DNA of 64,000 nt from Owenia fusiformis. Its lineage: Eukaryota; Annelida; Polychaeta; Sabellida; Oweniidae. The notes below the pieces were generated by a model. The model did not search any database. It saw nothing but the letters and a program-made list of their open reading frames with translations, and was not told the DNA's origin. The position numbers were made by a program, and so were the translations under genes. Of this stretch, positions 34,401 through 46,400 are shown piece after piece. Position 1 is the stretch's first letter, and each line of letters begins with the position of its first letter. Where the stretch lies: NCBI GenBank assembly GCA_903813345.2, contig CAIIXF020000004.1:25233985-25297984 (forward strand). Reading direction: 5' to 3'.

Positions 34401-37400
34401 CATATGCATTCAACACAATTTGTTGTAGATTCAATGGCACTATTTCAGCATTAGTATGTCAACAACAAATTTTGACATACATGTTGTTTCGATACCAACC
34501 ATTTTCTTTGTCTATTTGACACAAGATCTCAATACATATTTGACATTCAATTTATAAACAATGTCTTTTGGTGTCAAAATCAGTGTCGGAAGACATAGAT
34601 AAATTGGATGCAGATTTCATGTGTTTTCATCAATTAAATGCACATAAGGAATCGAATGGAGTCTTTTGGATGGTTTGGCATCTTCAAATAACTTATACGC
34701 GGGTTGGTCAAAAAGTAATGGACAAAATTTTATCTTAGCATACAGTGTATATATATTGTGTTTTTTGTAATTTGGTTAAATTTTGCTTCAGTTATGCGTA
34801 ACAGTTACCATGTGCTGAATATATTTTCCTTAATATCTACTTACCCATAAGTCTTGATCAAATTTGTACGCAAGTCATGGCGCTCATCAAGAATCTGCTG
34901 CAGTGCATCTTGGGATTCCTTGTACTTGCGCTGTAAATGAGCCTTCCAGTTCGCCAACTCATCTATCATCACTCTGAAATATACAATATAGAATTTGTCA
35001 TTTTTTGGGGAAAATATACAATATAGAATTTGTCAATTTTTGGGGAAAATATACAATATAGAATTTGTCAATTTTTGGGGAAAATGTACAATATAGAATT
35101 TGTCAATTTTATGGGAAAATGTACAATATAGAATTTGTCAATTTTATGGGAAAATGTACAATATAGAATTTGTCAATTTTATGGGAAAATGTATAATAAA
35201 GAATTTGTCAATTTTATGGGAAAATGTATAATATAGAATTTGTCAATTTTATGGAAAAATGTATAATATAGAATTGGTCAATTTTATGGGAAAATGTATA
35301 ATACAGAATTTGTCAATTTTATTGGAAAATGTATAATATAGAATTTGTCAATTTTATTGGAAAATGTATAATTAATAATATAGAATTTGTCAATTTTATG
35401 GGAAAATGTATAATATAGAATTTGTCAATTTTATTGGAAAATGTATAATATAGAATTTGTCAATTTTATGGGGAAATGTATAATATAGATTTTGTCAATT
35501 TTATGGGAAAATGTACAATATAGAATTTGTCAATTTTATGGGAAAATGTGGATTTGTACAACTAAAATCAACAGTTGGAATTGATATGCGTATGGGAAAA
35601 CTGATGGCATCAAGTTGCATTTTGGGTAAGCATGACATCATCTTGCACCTTGGGTAAAACATACTTTTGATTCTCAGAACTTTAAGTCATATATTCTACT
35701 TATAAACATAATATGACTGTATCTTGTGAAGTTCATTGGTTGAATATGAATGCATCCGGTTGCATCTTGGGTAAAGCTTATTGGCTAAATATATATATGA
35801 TGATACCAAGTTGCATCATGGGAAAAACATGCTCTATGTCATATCTTCTATTGTTATTCAGAACATAATATGAAACAATACAAATCAAATTAACCCTTTA
35901 GAAACAGAAACAGGGGTCTGAATATTCAAATAAATACAAAATCTCATGTTTTGGCATGAATGGGTTAATTTGTTCAAACATGTACCACATTACACAAGTA
36001 TCATACATAGCAATTCATAATCAAGTTTTCTTACATTTTCAAGTTTTCTCAAGTAAGTTTTGAATGTTATCTTTTAGCATTGTCTTATTTTTAGCACAGC
36101 CCTCACTGAGAAACTCAACTCTAGTTGAACCCTGGTGGTGTTTTATCATTCATTCTCAGTGAAATTTTAGGATTCTAACAAGAACGTTCAATTTGAAACA
36201 GCATGCTTGGGTTCTTGATCTTTGTTTTGCTGTTGTTTTCACATCCAAGTAAGTATTTTACATCTTCTCATTCTTTAATGCGCAAAGCTTTCTATTTCCA
36301 TTCTTGCAAATATAGTAAAAACTATTTAAAGGCCCACTTTGGGAATTTTCAATATTTTGTGTCATATTTGAGCAAGTGTGTAAGTAACATGTTTCAATGA
36401 TTATTTTTTTCTTTTTTCTTCTAAATTAAGTATAGTGTGCCTTTAATTCAAACACAACGAGGAGTAGCCAAAGCTGTTCAGATCGCCAGGTCCTCAGATT
36501 ATGAATTTTTTTAACACTGGTAGATAAACATGGGAGATTAAATAAAAAATGGGACCAAAAAGATGTTCACATTGAGAAGTGTTCAGATTAGAGAGGTTTT
36601 CACTGTAAAATGTGAATATGTATATGTGAATATGTTTATGTGAAAATGTGAATATGAATATGTGAATATGTGAATATTTGATAGTTTAGTATTAGTATTT
36701 AGTATAATAATAATTTCATATAATATGATTTAGTATAATATGCATTATATCTTTAGGTGTTTATCCTCTTTTAAATGTTGTCCCTTGTTCTTATAGCTTT
36801 TGTGACAACACTATCATTTACCGAAAACCCATTCAAACTGACAGACACTGAAGTAAAGGCGTTGAACTATATTCCTGATGGAAAGTTCAACTTTAAAAAC
36901 TGCCTTGAAGTCCTAAAGAGTGGTAGGAGAGACTCAGGTATAAAGGTTACATGTAGTTTGCATTATAAACATAACAAATATAACAAACAGCACATTGAGT
37001 TATTCAAAAATTTCACAAAAGTAAAAAATAAAATAAATAGAACAAAATATTACGGAAAAATGAATTCTCTAAGCTTCAAAATTAAACCTGAATGTTGTAT
37101 TTGAGTTATCAGATGTATTTATTTAGAAACTAAACAAAAAAATACTCCCCCTTCAAAAATGCAGCTTTCATTTTTTTTACCTTAATTGATATAATGAACT
37201 TTGTTTCAGGCTGGTATATAATTGAACCCCGTGAGAACAGCACTAAAAGAAAAATCAAAGTCTACTGCGACCAAACAACTGAGCTACAAGGATGGACTGT
37301 TATCCAGAGAAACTTTGGCTTGAAATCCATGAGATATGGCTGGAACACGTATAAGCATGGTTTCAAAGATGGCAGCACCTTCTGGCTTGGAAATGACAAC

Positions 37401-40400
37401 ATATTTGATATATTTGACCACCAAACTACCCCTATTAGGATGGTGATTGAAGCGTGGGATCACGAGGATAAAAACAGGACTGCAATCTATGACAGTGTCA
37501 CAATGAAAGATGAAGCTCATAATTTTGAACTTTGTGTAAATAACATTACTGGTCCAGATCCTTTTGGGTTCAGCAAATTTGATCCCCCATGTGTTAACTT
37601 TACCACATATGATAGAGATAATGACTTTGCTGAAAATGCGAACTGCGCAGAAATGTTAGGAGGGGGCATGTGGTACACCAACTGTACTGACCTTAATGTT
37701 AATGGATATAATGTTGTCAGCAAGAAGAAATCATCCAAGTCGATGAAAAGGGACAAAGCTGATAATCCTCATAATTCCTTTATACATGGTATGTTGAATA
37801 AATACTGATTTTTTAGTATTTTATATCATGTTTTGTTTGGAATTTAAAAAGGTACTTGCAATTTCAAATTATAATGTACCATGGTACATACATTATGTTT
37901 TTCTACACAAATATGAAGAAACACTTTATATGTTTAGGTATGTGGTGGTATGGGTGGAAAAGACAAATGATGGTGACATTAAAGAAAGTGGAGATTAAGA
38001 TCAGACATGTGATGCATACAAACTGTACAGCTGTCAGGCATGCCTTAAAGATTCCAAAAAACTCTACATTTGAAGGTAATACAGTTTATCCGATAGACCA
38101 GACAGACTCATATCAATTATTTTACACATCATATTATCATATTTTCCTGGGCTAAAAATAAACCTATAAAGAACTACATAATAACAAAGGTTCTCTTTTT
38201 GAAACAGATCTTATTTCAATGTCTAAAGGATGGATGTCTTTTGGACAGGCATTTACACAGTCACATGTGTTTCTAAGACAGCTTTCTTATCTAATATTCG
38301 ACAGAACATATAACATTATTATATAATTTTTACAGGAGTGTACCACATTCAGCGTGACCCAAAGTTCCCAGGTGTGAAAATGAGATGCTATTTCGACTCA
38401 GAAGGTGATTGGATAATGATACAGAGACGTACAGATGGCTCATTGAACTTTGACCTTGGTTGGAATGACTACTCTAAAGGATTTGGAGATTTGGAGGGAG
38501 AATTCTGGTGGGGGTTGGAGAACATATATGCTAACTCAGAAAACTCAGTATTAAAAATGGAGGTACAACTATGGAAATGTTCTTTTTTTACTGATGTGCT
38601 ATGCATATACAGGGTGGTCCAAAAAAATGGAAACCCTAATACCATTTTCCTCATATCTTTGTCATTTTATGAAGTAACTCCCTGATATTTTACACCTGTG
38701 TACATCATTCAATTTGCTACCAGCCTACTTTATTTCATGACCATCAGATTGATAGCCACAATGTTACAGTACTTTAAAGAACATGCCCAGTGGACACTAT
38801 TGCGTTGTGGGGAAACCTGTACTCATCGTCTAAAATGTCCCTACCTGTGGGGATATGGCAGAGATAGAGTATATGAGAATGACCTCAGGACAATTGCAAA
38901 CCTCAAAAGTGAGATCATTTGTGTCAATCAGCCCATACCTGCTGAGGAATGCATTCGGGTCCATGACAACTGTGCTGTTTTGCCTACAGCGCGATAATGG
39001 CCAAATCTGAAGCATGTTATTCAAAAGGCTGTAAAATTGTGACTATCAGTCTGATGGTCATGAAATGTGGTAGGGTGGTAGGAAATTGAATGACGTACAA
39101 ATGTATCAAATATCAAGGAGTAATTCCTTAAAGTGACAAAGATATAAGGAAAATGCAGGGTTTCCATTTTTTTGACCACCCTGTATTTAAAATAACATTT
39201 TGAAAAGGCCTGATATAAAGATGGCAGCACCAACAGGATCTAGTATTTTCTTTTTCTCTCAGGTGCTCAAAGAGTTGTTGATTTAGTTTTTGAATTTTAA
39301 TATACGTCGACCTAAAGCCATTCCCAATGTAAAAAATAACTAGATATAAAGAAAACATATCGAATGACCTATGTAGCACATTAAATCAATATGTAATGAC
39401 ATACTGAGGGGCTGACATGTCATTAAACGGCACTGTCGCGCTTTGCGAAATTGGCCATGGCAGGAATCAAGTGTTTATTGATTTTGCGAATGCGCAAAGC
39501 ATACAATTGGTACTTACCGACTTTTAGCTAAGCCTTTAAACATAAGCATATCATTCTAAAAGTACGAAAAAAACACTAGATACATTTCAGATCGTTTGTT
39601 GATGTTTGAAAATAAATGTCTAATCGCAGAAAGAAGGAAATAATTAATACTTCTGGAAATCTGCCATGGCCATTTACGCAAACTGCAACTTTGCTGTTCT
39701 TAGGTATATTATGCCTATTTCAGTTAGTGTTTGATCAACACTACACACTTGGTATGGATATGATTGTCTTTTATCAAACAGTAGGGCTGTTTCACAAGAA
39801 CGATCGACATTTAGGGGCAAAATGTGGATTTTAAAAGTACCACTTTGGCTCCCATTGAGTACCTGAAGAGAATATTTATAAATAAACACAGATCGATTAC
39901 CATGCCATCTTTATTTAAAAATTATTTCTATTGACTTTAGCCTATGCAATAAAACTTGAGTATACTTAATGACAATCATCATTGTAAATTTTTACAACCT
40001 TTCAAGGGAAATGTGTCGAGATGTTATGAATCTGCACTTGGTTTCAGATGTGGGATTGGAAAGGAGACTATGAATTTATCCACTACAATGATTTTAAAGT
40101 CCAACTTAATGCGCTTGACTTCAGTAAGGGTGACATGGTAGCCTTAAAACGGCAATATCTGAGTACAACTCACTTTTCTATTGGACAGAAAGCAATTAAG
40201 GGGGTCAAACATGAGCACCGTGTGAAAACATCAAATATTTGGCTAGGAGATAAAATCAAAGGTAATGCAACAGATTGTTACATTAAGAGAGAAGAAAGGT
40301 ATGGATATGATGCACAAGCTAAGTACGAGCTTGAACAGAGAGGCTGGACCAATCGAAAAAAAGTAAAAATAATATCAAAGTCTTGGATGCAATTTTCCAC

Positions 40401-43400
40401 AAAGGATCATAGCGATTATTCAGGTAAAGCAAAATTGTGCAATGGAGGATGGTGGTTTTTCAGTAACCAAGGGGAAGATTACTGTAAATGTGTATTGAAT
40501 GGCTTAAACACAATCGCAGAATATCTGAGGAACAAACCAGATGCTTCCATAAGATGGCCAGGACTTCCTTATAAGGTTCATCTTACTAGAATGATGATCA
40601 AAGTTAAATAACTGGTGAAAAATATCAGAGTGGCAATCAAGTTTAATGGACATCATTTTATAACTTGTAAAATATATCCTTCAACTTGCAATGTGAGAAT
40701 AACTTTGCGATATATAGAGGTGCATTATGAATCATGAATCGAAACATCAAACATTAAATAATTGTTAAGTATCGTCTATTGTATTCTGAAAACAATGAAT
40801 TCAGATCACTGAAATATGCTGCACATAGCAAATATATTTTTCATTACTCAAAATTGAATAAATTGTTATACTAAAAGAAGGATCCAATGATATTGTTAGT
40901 CTATTCTAAAATTATAACACTCTATGCTCATTGGTTGAATTTGAACATTTGGCAGTATATGGCATTGTGGGATGAACTTGATTTTAAGAGGTTGAAGTTG
41001 TTCAACAATAGATATGTTAAACATAATACGAAACAATTCAAATCAATTCAAATTAACCCTTTAGAAACAGAAACAGGACTCTGAATATTCTAATACATAC
41101 ACACAAACATTTATTTTTTGTGTGAATGGGTTAATCTCTTCAAACATATACCAAATTACACAAGTATCATAAATATAGCAATTCATAGTCAAGTTTTCTT
41201 ACATTATCAAGTTTTCTCAAGTAAGTTGTGAATGTTATCTTTTAGCATTGTCTTATTTTTAGCACAGCCCTTTATGAGAAACTCAACTGCTCATGACCTC
41301 AGAGTTAACTTTAATTCTATTTACTTGATATTGCATAGCTTATAACAAAGAACTATTCATTCGTTGATAACTCCTCAGAGGGCTAGACAGAGTAAAGTTG
41401 GTACAACATGAAGGGGATTTTAGTGGTTGCTTTGCTGTTGTGTTATAATGAGGGTAAGTTATAGTTTGACTTATATTTTAAAAAACATTCATATCTATCT
41501 TATTTCAAGACTATATGGTCTAAGATTTTGTGAGTGGTTGCTACATTTAGCCATGTGTTAATTTTTGTTAATGCACAACATAGAGTTTTTGATATTCAAT
41601 TTATTGCATGATAAGTATGTCAAGTATTTCTGTACATCATTAAAATGTACAATCTTGTGTTCTGCCTTTATAGTTTTAGTTGAAACATCCAGAAGAGTTG
41701 CTCAAGACACATTCAAACTGACAGACAATGAAGTGCAAGCTTTGAACTACATTCCAGATGGAAAATTCAGCTCTAAAGATTATTTTTGTATATTGTGTCA
41801 TTAAAATGCAAAATTGTGTATTCTGTCTATAGTTTTAGTTGAAACATCGAGAAGAGTTGCCCAAGACACATTCAAACTGACAGACATTGAAGTGAAAGCT
41901 TTGAACTACATCCCCGATGGAAAGTTCAGCTCTAAAGATTGCTTTGAAGTTCTTGAGAATGGAGGAGAAAATTCAGGTGATTCAGAACTACCAAGTAGCA
42001 ATCACATAATCTAAAGTCAGAGTTGTTATTATACTATGTACTATATTAGGCTATATTAATATTTAAGTACAGTTCCCCAGCGAGAGTTTTCCTTAATTTT
42101 CTATTGTATCATCAATAATCACTTTAAATTCACTGTATCTTAAATAATTCATTGGGCAAAGGATTAAGAGAGGTATGATATATTATAGCTTTGTACTCAT
42201 TGATTAGAAATCTGGTTTCAGGCTGGTATATAATTGAACCCCGTGAGAACAGCACAAAAAGAAAAATCAAAGTCTACTGTGACCAAACGACAGAACTACA
42301 AGGATGGACTGTTATCCAAAGAAACTTTGGCTTAAAGTCCATGAAACTTGATTGGAACAACTACAAACATGGTTTCAAAGATAACAGTACCTTCTGGCTT
42401 GGAAATGACAACATATTTGATGTATTAAACCACCAAACTACCCCTATGAGGATGGTGATTGAAGCATGGGATCATGAAGATCAAAGTTCCATTGCAATCT
42501 ACGACAGTGTCACAATGAAAAATGAAGCTCATAATTATGAACTTTGTGTAAATAACATTACTGGTCGAGATCCTTTTGGGTTCAGTAAATTTGATCCCCC
42601 ATGTGTTAACTTTACCACATATGATAGAGATAATGACTTTGCTGATGATGCCAACTGTGCAGAAATGTTAGGAGGGGGCATGTGGTACACCAACTGTACT
42701 GACCTTAATGTAAATGGATATAATGTGGTTAGCAAGAAGAAATATTCCAAGTCAATGAAAAGGGACAAAGTTGATAATCCTCATGATTCCTTCATACATG
42801 GTATGTCGAATAAATACTTAGCTTCTAGTATAATTGTTAATTTAGCAATCAAAAAAAGGAAATGCGAATTCAATATAACAATGGTACATATTTTCATGTA
42901 GATATATTTTGAATATATTATGAAGATAAAATTTTTATGTTAAGGTATGTGGTGGTACGGGTGGAAAAGACAAATGATGGTGACATTAAAGAAAGTGGAA
43001 ATTAAGGTCAGACCTGTAATGCATACAAACTGTACAGCTGTCAGGCATGCCTTAAAGATTCCACAAAACACTACATTTGAAGGTAGGAATTTATCTGATA
43101 TATCAAGCACACCACATAACACTCAAAAATACCAAATGACAAAGCCAACTTCTGGACACAAAAATGGTGGCTTGTTGTCATTGCTCGGTTGTGACATCAA
43201 GAGGGTGAATGGTATTTAGACATGTCTTCTGCATATGTTATTATAGAATTTTATATAACTGAACCCATTTAACTGTCTTATATATTTTTACAGGAGTGTA
43301 CACTATTCAGCGTGACCCAAAGTTCCCAGGTGTGAAAATGAGATGCTATTTTGACTCAGAAGGTGATTGGATAATGATACAGAGACGTACAGATGGCTCA

Positions 43401-46400
43401 TTGAACTTTGACCTTGGTTGGAATGATTACTCTAAAGGATTTGGCGATTTAGAAGGAGAATTCTGGTGGTTAGAGAACATATATGCTAACTCAGAAAACT
43501 CTGTACTGAAAATCGAGGTAAATGTACCATTTTTGTGTTAGATTATTTAGAAAATGAACAAAGTGGTGTGGCTTATTCAGGAAACTTAATCACTTTTGGA
43601 GGCAAATCTGTTTATTTTCAGGAAATGAAACTATGAATTCATCCATAATATAACAATGATTTGGCTTTATTTCAGACAAGGGACTTGAAAAGAGACTATT
43701 AATTCATCCACTACGATGAGTTTGCTTCATTTCAGATGTAGGGCTGGGAAGGAGAAAATGAATTCATCCATTACAGTGATTTTGCTTGCTTTCAGTTGTG
43801 GGGCTGGAAAGGAGACTATGAATTTATCCATTACAATGATTTTGCTTGCTTTCAGATGTGGGACTGGAAGGGAGACTATGAATTCAACCATTACAATGAT
43901 TTTGCTTGATTTCAGATGTGGGGCTGGAAAGGAGACTATGAATTTATCCTTTACAATGATTTTGCTTGATTTCAGATGTGGGGCTGGAAAGGAGACTATG
44001 AATTGATCCATTACAATGATTTTGCTTGCTTTCAGATGTGGGACTGGAAGGGAGACTATGAATTCATCCACTATAATGATTTTAAAGTCCAATTTAATGA
44101 GCTTGACTTCAGCAAGCCTGACATGGTAACATTAAAACGGCCATATCTGAGCACAACCCACTTTAGCATTGGACGGAAAACAATTAATGGTGTCTACCGC
44201 AATCATAACAGAAGAACATCAAATATATATCTCAGTGATAAAATGAAAGGTAATGCAACAGATTGTTTTATTAACAGCGATCACTGGATGGAATTTTCAA
44301 CAAAGGACTATGGTAATTACCACCATCAAGCAAAAGTATGTAACGGTGGATGGTGGTACCCCTACGGCCAGGATTCCAGATATGACTATTGCAAATGTGT
44401 ACTAAATGGTTTGAACACAATTGCAGAATATTTGAGGAACAAACCAGATGCTTCAATAAGATGGCCAGGACTTCCTTACAAGGTTCATCTTACAAGAATG
44501 ATGATCAAAGTTAAATAACTGGTGGCAATTATTGTTGAAGACAGAGGCAATCATGTTTTTAAACATACTGTTAACCTGTATATCAGATGAGCCACAAAAA
44601 GTGTTTACTGTAGGTAGTTGTTCACTACATAAAGGGGATTTTATACAGGAGTCAATGTAAAATGTGTCTTGGAGTGGTGTTCACTAGAGAGAGGTGCTTA
44701 CTAAGACAGGTACATATTTAATAGAGAGATTTCGCACCTAGTGAAAGTACAACTTATAACGTATACTTATAGGTAAACGTACAAGGTGTTTCATAATGTG
44801 AGCTTTTCGTCAGGAAAGATCTTCTCGGACTGTAATAAATACAGGTCAAAGGGATGCCATTTGTACTTTCTTGAATTGTAGCATGTTTCGTTAATCCAAA
44901 TGTGTTTGTCTAGAATAAAATAGGCTCATATATAGTACATATGTTATAGACCCATCTCTTCTCAAATTGACTTTTTGGAGATGCTCGCTTAATGAAACAC
45001 CCTGTATGTCATATGTTGAGCTACTGAATGGGTCGTTTCCAGGAATTGCTAGAACCTACTGGTTTGATTGGTGTTTCAAATTGATGTTTAAAGTATCTGA
45101 TTGGATACTGTTCTGTTAGAAGAAGATGTAACAGTTGCGGAAATACTTTCAAGAATGAGAAGGGCGTGAAGATCCATCAAGGAAAGACAAAGTGTAAGGA
45201 AAAGCAAAGGCAACGTCAAGCAGCAAGTGCTACTCATAATTCGTCGGAGGTTCAAAGCCAGGAAACTCACCACAGTGCTCTGAGCCCCCAAGCCAATGCT
45301 AATCCTGTCACTAAGGTAAAGCATAGGGAGAGTAATTACCCCATTCTGGAAAGGAAACCAAGACTGAAGCTACCAGGAGCCAAGGATTCTTACTGGAAAG
45401 TACTGGACAGTGAGCTAGACACCATCTTAGACAACACACTGAGAGGCAGTCCAAGAAAGAAACTAGAGCTGATGACAACCATTGTTTATGATCAGTGCAG
45501 CGAAGCTTTTGGAGTTAGCGACTCCAGAAAGAAGAAACACCAGGCTGGTCCAAGCAGACGCCAGAGAGAGATTGCAGCAATCAGATGCGATCTACGAGCA
45601 CTCCAGCAGAGATGGAAGCAGTCATCCCAGCAAGAAAAAGATGCCATCAGATTACTTCAGAACCCCCTCAGAAGGAAACTCCTTCAACTTAGACAGGCCG
45701 AAAACCTTCGTAAGAAGCAGCATGAGAAGAGAAGATCACGGAAAGCTTTCTTCAACAATCCCTTCAAGTTCACAACAAAACTGCTGGGCACGCCCAAATC
45801 TGGTGTTTTAGAATGCTCCAGAGAGGAGGTTGAAGAGAGTGTTCGGCAATCCCACAGTGATCTTGATAGAGAGTTCCCATTAGGTGACCCTCCCATTGAG
45901 ATAATAACACCAAACCCCACAATCCCTTTCAACACATCTGACATCAAGTTTGAAGAGGTCCAGGCCATCGTGAAGAAGGCCAGAGCAAAGTCCGCTCCTG
46001 GCCCCACCGGACTTACTTACAAGATCTACAAATGCTGTCCAAAGTTATTGAGGCGTCTTTGGAGACTCATTAGAGATATCTGGAGGAAGAAAAAGGATCT
46101 ACCAAACACCTGGTCCTTTGCTGAAGGCTGTTTCGTTCCAAAAGAAGCAAATTCCAAGGGACTTGAGCAGTTCAGAGAAATTTCCCTCCTTGATATCGAA
46201 GGAAAGATCTTTTGGGCAGTAGTCGCCAAGAGACTCACCTCTTTTCTGATAGGCAACAAGTATGTGGACCCAAGCATCCAGAAAGGCGGCATACCAGATC
46301 ACTCAGCCTGCCTTGAACACACTGCAGCTATCAGCCAGCTGATAAAAGAAGCTAAGGGCAAGAAGAGAACCATGTCTGTAGTCTGGCTAGACTTGGCCAA

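Noticed and set aside
38698-38997. 99-aa host protein
   Set aside because: It lies between Tc1/mariner-type inverted ends and resembles the transposase C-terminus, with a frame break.
43727-44092. 121-aa minus-strand repetitive protein
   Set aside because: Antisense of the 60-bp FReD exon-6 array.
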